DNA from: Luteimicrobium sp042670205
GTDB lineage: Bacteria; Actinomycetota; Actinomycetes; Actinomycetales; Cellulomonadaceae
Assembly: GCF_042670205.1 (NCBI RefSeq)
Contig: NZ_JBHUWD010000024.1
Coordinates: 6,062-70,061 of the forward strand
Length of the DNA: 64,000 bases
Direction: 5' to 3'
Shown: positions 16,372 through 24,180 of the stretch, one piece after another
How the letters are laid out: the number at the start of each line of letters is the position of its first letter
Numbering within the stretch: position 1 is the stretch's first letter
Translations under genes and position numbers: made by a program
The notes under the pieces: model-generated
What the model was told of the DNA's origin: nothing
Database searches by the model: none
Seen by the model: the letters and a program-made list of their open reading frames with translations, nothing else

Positions 16372-18366
16372 ATGACGTCACCGACGACGCCACCACCCAC
16401 CCGGAGGACCGCGCACCGCACGCTCGCCGCCGGCACCGCACTGGCCGCGACCGCCGCGCTCGCGCTCGCACCGGCGCTCGCCGCCGACGCCCACCCCGGG
16501 AACGGCCGTACGACCGACGACGTGCGCGCCTGGGTCACCACCCCGGACGGCACCCAACGGCTCACCGAGCAGGCGCCCGTCAGCTTCACGACCGGCACGT
16601 CGACCCGCACGACCATCACCATCGACCCCGCCACGACCTACCAGACCATGGACGGCTTCGGCGGCGCGCTCACCGACTCGACCGCCGCCGTCCTGTACCA
16701 GCTGAGCCCGTCCGCGCGTGCGCAGGCCATGCGCGACCTCTTCAGCCCGTCCGACGGCATCGGCGTCAGCTTCCTGCGGCAGCCCGTCGGGTCGTCGGAC
16801 TTCACCGCGACGAGCGAGCACTACACGTACGACGACGTCGCACCGGGCCAGACCGACCTCGCCCTGAAGCACTTCTCCATCGCGCACGACGAGGCCCAGA
16901 TCCTTCCCCTCCTGCGCCAGGCCAAGAAGCTCAACCCGTCCATCAAGGTCGTGGCGACCCCGTGGTCGCCGCCCGCCTGGATGAAGACCAACGACTCGCT
17001 CGTCGGCGGCCGCCTCAAGGACGACCCCGCCTACTACGACGCCTACGCCCGCTACCTCGTGAAGTACGTCAAGGCGTACGCCGCGGCCGGGATCCCCGTC
17101 GACTACCTGACCGTCCAGAACGAGCCCCAGAACCGGACCCCCTCCGGGTACCCGGGCACCGACATGGGCGTGAAGCAGGAGGAGAAGGTCATCGAGGCGC
17201 TCGGTCCGCTCCTGAAGAAGGCCAGCCCGCGCACCAAGATCCTCGGCTACGACCACAACTGGTCCACGCACCCCAACGACGCCGCGTCAGCCCCGGCCGA
17301 CGAGCCCGGCGGCGAGACGGACTACCCGTACCAGCTGCTCGACTCGCCCGCGGCGAAGTGGATCGCCGGGACCGCCTACCACTGCTACGCCGGCGACCCC
17401 AGCGCCCAGACCGCGCTCCACGACGCGTACCCCGACAAGGGCATCTGGTTCACCGAGTGCTCCGGTTCCCACGGCGCCACCGACACCCCGGCGCAGTACT
17501 TCAGCGACACCCTCAAGTGGCACGCCCGGACCATCACGCTGGGCACCACGCGCAACTGGGCCAAGTCGGTCCTCGACTGGAACCTCGCCCTCGACGACGA
17601 CGGCGGCCCCCACCTCGGCGGCTGCGACACCTGCACCGGGTTCCTCGCCGTCCACCCCGACGGCACCTACAGCAAGAACGCCGAGTACTACACCATCGGG
17701 CACCTCGCGAAGTTCGTGCAGCAGGGCGCGGTCCGCATCGGCTCCACGTCCTTCGGCACCACCGGCTGGAACGGCCAGCTCATGGACGTCGCGTTCCGCA
17801 ACCCTGACGGCTCCACCGCGCTCGTCGTCCACAACGAGAACGACAACCCTCGTTCGTTCGCCGTCGCGGTGGGCTCCCGGACGTTCGAGTACACGCTCCC
17901 CGGCGGCGCGCTCGCCACGTTCACGTGGCCCGCGTCCGCGACCCGCGGCGCGTTCACCGGGTCCGCGCTCGCCGGCCTCCTGCCGGTCTCGCTCGCCCAC
18001 GCGACGGCCACCGCGTCGTCCGCACCCGACGACGCGAAGCTCGCGATCGACGCCGACGCCTCCACCCGCTGGTCCTCCGGCGCCGCGCAGACGCCCGGGC
18101 AGTACGTCCAGCTCGACCTCGGGAAGATCACCGAGCTCCGGCGCGTCGCCATCGACGCCGGCGACAACCTCGGCGACTACCCCCGTGGCTGGGCCGTCAG
18201 CACCAGCCTCGACGGCACCCACTGGACCACCAAGGCCAGCGGGACCGGCGTCGGGCAGCTCACCAACGTCGACCTCCGACCCACCCTCGCCCGGTACGTG
18301 AGGATCACGCAGACGGGGACGTCGGGCTCCTGGTGGAGCGTGGCGGACGTGCGCCTGTACCGCTGA
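16372..18366 (+). CDS. Secreted GH30 glycosidase with C-terminal F5/8C domain
   Basis: 664-aa secreted enzyme. A signal peptide is seen at residues 1-40 (TRRTAHRTLAAGTALAATAA region, Ala-rich cleavage zone ALAADA). The GH30 catalytic domain (about 70-500) contains MDGFGGALTDS, the acid/base in VQNEPQ (E251) and the nucleophile in WFTECSGSH (E362). About residues 540-664 form a discoidin-type (F5/8C, CBM32-like) carbohydrate-binding domain. ATG at 16372 follows GAGGAAC; longer in-frame starts give no signal peptide. Sequence style resembles GH30_3 beta-1,6-glucanases and glucosylceramidases; the fungal-glucan neighbours suggest beta-1,6-glucan, which is inference. Confidence 0.88.
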   Translation: MTSPTTPPPTRRTAHRTLAAGTALAATAALALAPALAADAHPGNGRTTDDVRAWVTTPDGTQRLTEQAPVSFTTGTSTRTTITIDPATTYQTMDGFGGALTDSTAAVLYQLSPSARAQAMRDLFSPSDGIGVSFLRQPVGSSDFTATSEHYTYDDVAPGQTDLALKHFSIAHDEAQILPLLRQAKKLNPSIKVVATPWSPPAWMKTNDSLVGGRLKDDPAYYDAYARYLVKYVKAYAAAGIPVDYLTVQNEPQNRTPSGYPGTDMGVKQEEKVIEALGPLLKKASPRTKILGYDHNWSTHPNDAASAPADEPGGETDYPYQLLDSPAAKWIAGTAYHCYAGDPSAQTALHDAYPDKGIWFTECSGSHGATDTPAQYFSDTLKWHARTITLGTTRNWAKSVLDWNLALDDDGGPHLGGCDTCTGFLAVHPDGTYSKNAEYYTIGHLAKFVQQGAVRIGSTSFGTTGWNGQLMDVAFRNPDGSTALVVHNENDNPRSFAVAVGSRTFEYTLPGGALATFTWPASATRGAFTGSALAGLLPVSLAHATATASSAPDDAKLAIDADASTRWSSGAAQTPGQYVQLDLGKITELRRVAIDAGDNLGDYPRGWAVSTSLDGTHWTTKASGTGVGQLTNVDLRPTLARYVRITQTGTSGSWWSVADVRLYR

Positions 18367-18382
18367 TCGGCTCGGCTCGCCT

Positions 18383-18415
18383 CTCCTGCCCGCGGGGTGT
18401 GTCCGCGGGCAGGAG
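18383..18415 (+). terminator. Hairpin terminator after GH30
   Basis: Perfect 13-bp stem CTCCTGCCCGCGG (18383-18395) with its complement at 18403-18415 and a 7-base loop, 16 bases after the stop codon. The right arm is also part of a longer alternative stem with 18485-18515. No T-tract, as is common in actinobacteria. Confidence 0.75.
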
Positions 18416-18515
18416 GGGGAGGGTGTCGCGCGACCTTCCATCCGCCTCGCTCGTTCCTCGCTCGGCTCCCGCCAGACCCGCCACGGTCGCGCGACACCCT
18501 CCCCCTCCTGCCCGC
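18405..18515. repeat. 31-bp perfect inverted repeat with 49-base spacer
   Basis: Arms at 18405-18435 and 18485-18515 are exact reverse complements over 31 bases; the inner ends carry the self-complementary GTCGCGCGAC. The left arm shares 11 bases (18405-18415) with the terminator stem at 18383-18415, so the two structures are mutually exclusive in RNA. The following 18516-18689 holds no gene that I can support. Confidence 0.9.
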
Positions 18516-18689
18516 TCAGCTTCCGGGTTGCCATTGGCACCGGGTCAGTGGGCCAGCCGCAGCGTCTGGCTGGTGGTGCGGAAAGCGGCGGTCTCAGGCT
18601 GGTGGCGGAAAGGGCGTGGGTGCTACCGGGCCTCGGAGACGAAGATCACGTGACGGCGCCGGAGCAGTTCTGGTACCGTTGTACTAGAA

Positions 18690-20024
18690 ATGCTTCAGGA
18701 CCCTTCACCCCAGGACAACGAGCCGACCAGCCGCGAGCTGGTCGGCTCCTCGCCGTCTCCGGACCCCACGACGCCACCGGTCGCTGCGCCGTCGCCCGAC
18801 GGCCGGACGTCGCGGAACCCGTACACCGCGATCCTGCGCGTGCCCGGGGCGCTGCAGTTCTCCGCGTCGGCGCTCGTGGCCCGGCTGCCCATGTCGATGG
18901 TCGGAATCGCCACGGTCCTGATGATCCAGGGCCTGTACCACTCGTACGCGCTCGCGGGGCGGATCTCCGCGGTCCTCGTCATCGCGCAGGCGATCTGCTC
19001 GCCCCAGCTCGCGCGCCTCGTCGACCGGCGCGGCCAGCGCCGCGTCATGCTGCCCATGCTGGCCGTCGCGAGCGTCGGGCTGATCGGTCTGATCGTGACG
19101 GCCGTGACGCGGGCGCCCGAGCCGCTGCTGTACGTCTTCGCGGTCCTCGCGGGCGGCGGCGCCGGCTCGTACGGCTCGATCGTCCGCACCCGGTGGTCCA
19201 AGGTCCTCGACGACCCGCGCCGCCTCCACACCGCCTACTCGCTCGAGTCGGCGCTCGACGAGGTCGTGTTCGTCGTCGGGCCGGTCGTCGCGACGCTGCT
19301 CGCGACGAGCGTCAGCCCCTGGTCGGGCCTCGCCGTGCCGCTCGTCGCGGGGCTCGTCGGCGGCCTGTGGTTCCTGTCGCTGCGTGCGACCGAGCCGCCG
19401 CCCGTCCCCCGGACCCCGGACGCGGCGGGCCACCGCTCCGTCCTGCGCAACCCGGCAGCGCTCGTCGTCTGCGTCGTGTTCGTCGCGCTGGGCGTGATCT
19501 TCGGCGCCACCGACGTCTCGACCATCGCTTTCGCCGACGAGCACCACCACAAGCCGTGGGCCGGCGCGATCCTCGCCGTGTTCGCGGCAGGCTCGCTGTG
19601 CGGCGGGCTCCTCTACGGCGCCCGCCACTGGCGGTCGGCGCTGTGGAAGCGGTTCGTCGTGGGCATGGTCGTCCTCGCGCTCGGCGTCTCGATGTTCCGG
19701 CTCGTCGACTCGATCCCGGCGCTCGTCGCGGTCATGTTCGTCACCGGCTTCGCGATCGCCCCCACGCTCATCAACGGGAACGGGCTCATCCAGCAGGTCG
19801 TCGGCGCCGGGCAGCTCACCGAAGGCCTCGCGTGGGCCGGCACCGCGCTCGGCATCGGGGTCTCGATCGGGTCCGCGGTCGCGGGCTCGCGCATCGACGC
19901 CGCCGGCGCGCACGCGGGCTACCTCGTCGTGCTTGCCGCTGCCGGTGCGGCGACCGTGCTCGTCGTCGCGACCGCGGGCGTCCTGCGCCGCAGCGCCCGT
20001 ATCCGGGTCGAGCTGCACGCCTGA
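18690..20024 (+). CDS. MFS transporter
   Basis: 444-aa major facilitator with about 12 membrane helices after a 45-residue hydrophilic Pro/Ser-rich N-terminus. The loop between helices 2 and 3 is ARLVDRRGQRRVML, the usual MFS A-motif position. The N-terminal half includes SALVARLPMSMVGIATVLM and the C-terminal half GFAIAPTLINGNGLIQQVV. It resembles actinobacterial drug or metabolite exporters; the substrate is unknown. No ribosome-binding site precedes the ATG, while TGGTACCGT (TACCGT at 18674-18679) lies about 10 bases upstream, so the message could be leaderless. It is convergent with the type VII cassette, 10 bases away. Confidence 0.85.
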   Translation: MLQDPSPQDNEPTSRELVGSSPSPDPTTPPVAAPSPDGRTSRNPYTAILRVPGALQFSASALVARLPMSMVGIATVLMIQGLYHSYALAGRISAVLVIAQAICSPQLARLVDRRGQRRVMLPMLAVASVGLIGLIVTAVTRAPEPLLYVFAVLAGGGAGSYGSIVRTRWSKVLDDPRRLHTAYSLESALDEVVFVVGPVVATLLATSVSPWSGLAVPLVAGLVGGLWFLSLRATEPPPVPRTPDAAGHRSVLRNPAALVVCVVFVALGVIFGATDVSTIAFADEHHHKPWAGAILAVFAAGSLCGGLLYGARHWRSALWKRFVVGMVVLALGVSMFRLVDSIPALVAVMFVTGFAIAPTLINGNGLIQQVVGAGQLTEGLAWAGTALGIGVSIGSAVAGSRIDAAGAHAGYLVVLAAAGAATVLVVATAGVLRRSARIRVELHA

Positions 20025-20034
20025 CCGGCCGCGG

Positions 20035-20442
20035 TCAGCCCGCGTCCCGCAGCTCCCGCACCCACCCGACGACGTCGCCCACCTCGGCCGCGTCCGCCAC
20101 CCCACGTCCCGCGCCGCCCGCCGCGAGGACGAGGGGCAGCACCGCCCCGGCGAGGGTCTCCACGACCATTGCCGAGGTCCCGTCCCGGGTGTCCGCCCGC
20201 ACCGAGGCGACCGACGCCCACGGCCAGCCAGCGAGCTGCGTCTCCCGGCGCGCGTCCCAGAGCTCCAGCCCCGGCGGACCGGCTGCGACGACGACGGCGA
20301 GCCGCCGCGACCGCCGTAGGCGCGGCGCGTAGGTGCCCTCCGCGAGCAGCCCCGCGTAGAGGGCCGGCGTCCCGTGCGCGAGCCCCGCCCACCAGCCGCG
20401 ACGACGCGCGCCGACCGCGGCGAGAGTCCGCCTGGGCCTCAC
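20035..20442 (-). CDS. Hypothetical protein, last gene of WXG100 cassette
   Basis: 135-aa protein, no family recognised. The sequence has alternating strands (RRLAVVVAAGPPGLELWDARRETQLAGWPWASVASVRADT, given here only in part by position 50-85) and a C-terminal helix (VGDVVGWVRELRDAG). The strand pattern with a conserved-looking W-x-W is similar to pleckstrin-homology-like domains, which is a guess. GTG at 20442 overlaps the stop of the upstream gene (GTGA), which supports the start and co-expression. It could be an accessory or immunity protein of the type VII substrate. Confidence 0.65.
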   Translation of the reverse strand: MRPRRTLAAVGARRRGWWAGLAHGTPALYAGLLAEGTYAPRLRRSRRLAVVVAAGPPGLELWDARRETQLAGWPWASVASVRADTRDGTSAMVVETLAGAVLPLVLAAGGAGRGVADAAEVGDVVGWVRELRDAG

Positions 20443-21167
20443 GCCACCCCGGCCGCGGCGGTGGCGCCCGCACCCAGCCGGACGCTCTGCCCCGGTCCGT
20501 CCGCACCCGCACCCGGCTCGCCGTCGTCGTCCGGGGCGTCGGGGTCGTCGTCGTGCCCGACCGACGCGACGATCGCGTCGAACAGGGCCAACATCCCTTC
20601 GCGGAGCGGGACCAGGTGCGTCGCGAAGACGAGCTGGTACCAGCCGCTGCCGTCCTGGGGGTCGAGCCAGTACCGCGCGACGAGCTGGGGCATCCGCTCG
20701 GCGTCGAGCTCCGCCGGCCCCCGCTCGACGGCGACCTGCCGCACGACCGTCCCCAGGGGCCCCTCGGCGACGACGACCTCCGTGTCCGGGGCGGCGACCG
20801 CCGTGAGGTCGGCGGCGAGCCGCACGAGCCCTTCGCGCTTGCGCGGGATCCGGCTCGGCGCCGGAGCCGGCACGCGGAACGTGGTGAGCGACGCCGACAG
20901 CGGCTTGTCGCCGGCCTGCATGAGCGAGAACGCCATGATCCGGCCTCGCGCGGCGGCGGCGGCGCGGGTGCTCGCGTCGAGCTCGCGGAGCACGTCGAGC
21001 TGCAGCGGCGACGGCTTGTCGGCGCGGCCGAACTGCCGTGCGACCAGCCCGCGGACGGCGCGCCGGCGCGACCGCTCGTCCGTCAGGTCGACGACCCACC
21101 AGTCCTCCGGCAGGAGCAGCCCGAGGCCGTCGGCCTCGCGTCCGCCCGTGCGCGTCCCGGCGCTCAC
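20439..21167 (-). CDS. Hypothetical cytoplasmic protein of WXG100 cassette
   Basis: 242-aa protein with no signal peptide or membrane segment. Visible features are LGLLLPEDWWVVDLTDERSRRRAV near the N-terminus, a middle with FRVPAPAPSRIPRKREGL, a segment QLVARYWLDPQDGSGWYQLVFATHL, and an acidic Asp/Gly-rich tail. The fold style (long beta-meander plus helices) and position beside a WXG100 gene recall the EspG/YbaB-like helpers of type VII loci, but no motif proves it. GTG at 21167 overlaps the upstream stop; its own stop overlaps the next gene. Confidence 0.7.
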   Translation of the reverse strand: MSAGTRTGGREADGLGLLLPEDWWVVDLTDERSRRRAVRGLVARQFGRADKPSPLQLDVLRELDASTRAAAAARGRIMAFSLMQAGDKPLSASLTTFRVPAPAPSRIPRKREGLVRLAADLTAVAAPDTEVVVAEGPLGTVVRQVAVERGPAELDAERMPQLVARYWLDPQDGSGWYQLVFATHLVPLREGMLALFDAIVASVGHDDDPDAPDDDGEPGAGADGPGQSVRLGAGATAAAGVA

Positions 21168-21730
21168 GCGACCTCCACCGTGAGGCTCTGGACGATCGTC
21201 AGCGCCTCGCCGCTCAGCGCCTCGAACGCGGTCGGGACGTTCGTCTGGAACTCGAGACGCATGGCCTCGTCGGCGCCCGTCGGGAACACGGTCGCCGCGA
21301 TGCGCGACAGGACCACCCCGGTGTCCTTGAACCCGCGGACCTCGACCTCCATGAGGACCTGGCCGGCGTCGACGTCACCGAGCGCGGTCGAGTGGTCGAG
21401 GAGCCGGGTGCCGCGGATCTTCTCCGCCTTGCGAACCCGCTTGAGCAGCGCCGCCGGGTCGAACGCCGTCCCGGCCTCGGGGTAGAGGTAGGTGAGCGTG
21501 AACTGCCCCCAGGGCAGGTCGGCCGGGTCGGGGTACCAGAGCCCACCGGCCAGCGAGTGCCCGTCGACGAGGATCTGCTCGAGGTCGGCGACGGCCTGGA
21601 GGTAGCCGGGCTCGAGCGCCGCGTCGAGGCCGAGCCCGCGCACGAACTCCTCGGCCTCCTCGCTCGCGCCTGCCGTCCAGCCGACCCACTGCTCGCTCGT
21701 CCCGGCGTCGTACCCGACGATGTGCCCCAT
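21164..21730 (-). CDS. Hypothetical protein of WXG100 cassette
   Basis: 188-aa acidic protein starting MGHIVGYDAGTSEQWVGW, without signal peptide. Distinct segments are WYPDPADLPWGQFTLTYLYPE, LLKRVRKAEKIRG and MEVEVRGFKDTGVVLSRIAA. No family recognised. It follows the large WXG-like protein gene by 8 bases and overlaps the next gene by 4 bases, so all are likely on one transcript. Possible roles are chaperone or immunity partner of the large protein; the sequence alone does not decide. Confidence 0.7.
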   Translation of the reverse strand: MGHIVGYDAGTSEQWVGWTAGASEEAEEFVRGLGLDAALEPGYLQAVADLEQILVDGHSLAGGLWYPDPADLPWGQFTLTYLYPEAGTAFDPAALLKRVRKAEKIRGTRLLDHSTALGDVDAGQVLMEVEVRGFKDTGVVLSRIAATVFPTGADEAMRLEFQTNVPTAFEALSGEALTIVQSLTVEVA

Positions 21731-21738
21731 CGATGTCC

Positions 21739-23202
21739 TCAGTTCAGGTTGAGCTGCTTGGCGGGGTCGTCCGAACCCTCGGTCAGGCCGAGCGCGCCGT
21801 AGCCGTTGTTGCCGATGTCCACCCCGGTCCCGATCAGGACGGCGCCCGCTCCCCGCCCGGCGACGCCGAGAGCGTCGTTGAGCTGGGCGTGGCTCGCGGC
21901 CAGGGCGTCGACGGCGGTATGGCTCGCGGTCGCGGGCAGGTTCGCGGCGGCCCGGACGGACGCGTCGGCGGCACCGACGCTGCTGACGGCGCGCGCCTCG
22001 TCGCCCGCGCCGAACCACGCCAGGGCGTTGCCCTTGAACCCGCTCACGTCGCGGAACGCGGCGTTCCAGGTGGCCCGCGGGCTGCGGAGGAAGTCGAGGG
22101 TCTTGCCGAAGCCCTTGAGCTCGCCCGCGGTGTCCTTGACGATCGTGATCGGGTTGAGCCCGCGGCCGACCGACCGCAGCAGGCCCGGGCGCTCGACGAA
22201 CGCCGTCACGCCCCGCTCGGCCGCCCGGATGCCGGTCCCCGCGAGCCCGCGCCCGTTCAGCAGGCCGCGGACCGCACCCCGGACGCCGCGCGTCTGGCCG
22301 AGGGCCCGGACGAGCTGGTCGGCACGGACGCGCGAGACGGCCTGCGCGCCCTCGGCGCCCATCTTCAGCGTCGCGCCCGCGATGCGTCCGAGGCCGAACG
22401 TCGCCACCCCGAGCACGTCGAGCCCGAAGTCGAGCCACGACCCTTCCCCGTTCAGGAGCTGCAACCCGTGCCCCGCCATCGCGACCAGTCCCGCGATGAG
22501 CGCGACCGCGCCCAGTGCTTCACCGAGCCCCGGCACCCACGCGAGCGCGAGCGCGAGGACGCCCGCGACCGTCGCGATCTTCGAGGCGATGTCCGTGATC
22601 GCGTTCACGACCGACCGGACGTTGTCCCACCAGCCGTCGTGGATGCCGTCGGCCTCGACGGCGACGTTGATCGCGTTCTTGGCCTTGGTCGCCGCGGTGT
22701 CGCGCGCCGACGTCGCCTGCTCGAGCTTGGTCCGCGCGTTCCCGAGCGCGGTGCTCGCCGTCGTCATGTCGGTCTGGGCCTGGTCGGCGTGCTGCTGCGC
22801 GTTCGGCGCCTTGCTGTGGTCCGGGTCCGAGTAGACGACGTGCTTGTGGTGGGCGGTGTCGTAGTCCGCCTGGGCCTGCTTCGCGGCCGCGAGCGCCTCG
22901 TCGGCGTGCTGCTGCGCGGTCCGGAGGCTGTCCGCGTAGGTCGTGAGCGCCTCGCCCGTCGCGAAGTACCGGTGCTGGACCTTCGCGATCTCGTTCGCCA
23001 CGTCCTTCGCCTTGTCGGCGATGGCCTGCACGGCGTCCGACTGCATGGCGTCCAGGTCGGCGATGGTCCGCAGGTCAGCGGCGGCCTTCTGGATGGCCTC
23101 GGCGACGTTCGTGTAGTCGGTGCCGGCACGCGCGACGACGTCGGGCTCCCCGGGCACCGGGTCGGTCGCTGCGAGCGGGTGCCAGTCGTAGGGGCGGCTC
23201 AC
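21739..23202 (-). CDS. Large type VII-associated protein, putative effector
   Basis: 487-aa protein. Residues about 15-200 are a long helical, Ala/Gln/Asp-rich region (TNVAEAIQKAAADLRTIADL, many heptad-like Ala positions, coiled-coil style) of the kind found at the N-terminus of WXG/LXG substrates. A hydrophobic stretch follows at about 205-255 (VAGVLALALAWVPG, ALGAVALIAGLVAMAGHGL). The remainder (about 260-487) is a Gly/Ala/Arg-rich region without a recognised toxin domain, ending DDPAKQLNLN. GTG at 23202 overlaps the WXG100 stop (GTGA). Context and architecture suggest a polymorphic or secreted effector exported by type VII secretion. Confidence 0.75.
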   Translation of the reverse strand: MSRPYDWHPLAATDPVPGEPDVVARAGTDYTNVAEAIQKAAADLRTIADLDAMQSDAVQAIADKAKDVANEIAKVQHRYFATGEALTTYADSLRTAQQHADEALAAAKQAQADYDTAHHKHVVYSDPDHSKAPNAQQHADQAQTDMTTASTALGNARTKLEQATSARDTAATKAKNAINVAVEADGIHDGWWDNVRSVVNAITDIASKIATVAGVLALALAWVPGLGEALGAVALIAGLVAMAGHGLQLLNGEGSWLDFGLDVLGVATFGLGRIAGATLKMGAEGAQAVSRVRADQLVRALGQTRGVRGAVRGLLNGRGLAGTGIRAAERGVTAFVERPGLLRSVGRGLNPITIVKDTAGELKGFGKTLDFLRSPRATWNAAFRDVSGFKGNALAWFGAGDEARAVSSVGAADASVRAAANLPATASHTAVDALAASHAQLNDALGVAGRGAGAVLIGTGVDIGNNGYGALGLTEGSDDPAKQLNLN

Positions 23203-23489
23203 TTCTCGCCCCGCAGCGCCTTGGCGAACTCGGAGTCCAGGCTCTCGAACTGCTCGCCGACCCCCTGGCACTGGTCGGCCAGCGACCCGATGTGCTCGAG
23301 CATCTTCTCCCGCTTCCCGTCCCAGTTCCGCTCGAAGTGGTGGATCGCGTCGGAGAGCTCGTCGTGCCCGACCGCGGCGGCCACCCGGTCCGCGTTGGTG
23401 TGCGCGCTGTTGAACTCGGTGGCGACGACGCGGAGCTTGTGGCCGGCCTCGATGAGGGTGGGCGTATCCACCTTGAGCTGGTCGGTCAC
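23199..23489 (-). CDS. WXG100-family type VII secretion protein
   Basis: 96-aa helical protein with the central turn motif W-D-G in FERNWDGKREKM, the WXG motif, flanked by two helices of about 40 residues. Size and layout match EsxA/EsxB-like WXG100 proteins, which form helical-hairpin dimers and are exported by ESX/type VII systems. GTG at 23489 is chosen because it gives the canonical length. It is the first gene of a five-gene cassette; its stop overlaps the large protein gene, its likely partner. No secretion ATPase (EccC) is encoded in the window. Confidence 0.85.
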   Translation of the reverse strand: MTDQLKVDTPTLIEAGHKLRVVATEFNSAHTNADRVAAAVGHDELSDAIHHFERNWDGKREKMLEHIGSLADQCQGVGEQFESLDSEFAKALRGEK

Positions 23490-23566
23490 TGCACGGATTC
23501 CCCTCGTCGACGGCGCGAGCCGGGCCAACGTTAGCGGACCGGCGAGCCCGCCCGACATGGGGAGAA

Positions 23567-24046
23567 CTACCCGGCGGGGGCCGCGGGGTCGCGGGGCAGC
23601 GGCGTCGGGCAAGTGAGCGTGAGGGCGTCGCCCGCGCCGAGGGTGCAGGTCTCCTCGTGCTCGTCCGGGAACGTGACCCGGACGGGCGAGCCGTCGTAGA
23701 CGTAGCGGAGCTCGTCGGGGTCGATCGTCACGCCGTACGCGGCCCCGAGCGCGTCGGCCGCACGGGTCCGGAGACCGAGCTGCTCGCGGGTGCGGGCGTC
23801 GGCGGCACGCTCGATCCCGGGCTTCGTGAGCCGGTCCGCGACGAACGCGCCGAGCCCCCCGAGCACCGCCAGCCCCAGGCAGGCGCCGGCCACGATGCCC
23901 GGGCCACGTCGTCCGGCCCACCGACGGGCCGCGAGCGCCAGCACGACGAACACGACCGCCGCGCCGATCGCGACGACCAGCAGGACCTTCACGACGGGCG
24001 CCGGGGTCACGTCGAGGTCGGGCGGGTACACCGGGACGGGCACCAT
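23567..24046 (-). CDS. Membrane protein of unknown function
   Basis: 159-aa protein with two membrane helices (VVKVLLVVAIGAAVVFVVLAL at about 19-39 and GIVAGACLGLAVLGGLGAFVA at about 50-70) followed by an extracytoplasmic domain of about 85 residues with two cysteines (ETCTLGAGDALTLTC). ATG at 24046 is preferred; an in-frame start at 24133 would add a Pro/Ala-rich leader and run towards the divergent gene. Unknown family; the position behind the WXG100 cassette may be coincidental. Confidence 0.65.
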   Translation of the reverse strand: MVPVPVYPPDLDVTPAPVVKVLLVVAIGAAVVFVVLALAARRWAGRRGPGIVAGACLGLAVLGGLGAFVADRLTKPGIERAADARTREQLGLRTRAADALGAAYGVTIDPDELRYVYDGSPVRVTFPDEHEETCTLGAGDALTLTCPTPLPRDPAAPAG

Positions 24047-24180
24047 GGCGGGACAGTGCTCCTCGTCGTCGGTCTCGCGCGGACCGGGACACGCTACCGG
24101 AACCGCACGTGGCGCCGGTGCAGCGGACGTCACACCGCCTCGTGGTGCGGGCCTCCGGGCCGCGGCGGAGCATGGGGGGC

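Noticed and set aside
24047..24133. Extended N-terminus of the 159-aa membrane protein
   Set aside because: Pro/Ala-rich leader without signal features that reaches into the divergent promoter; shorter start preferred.
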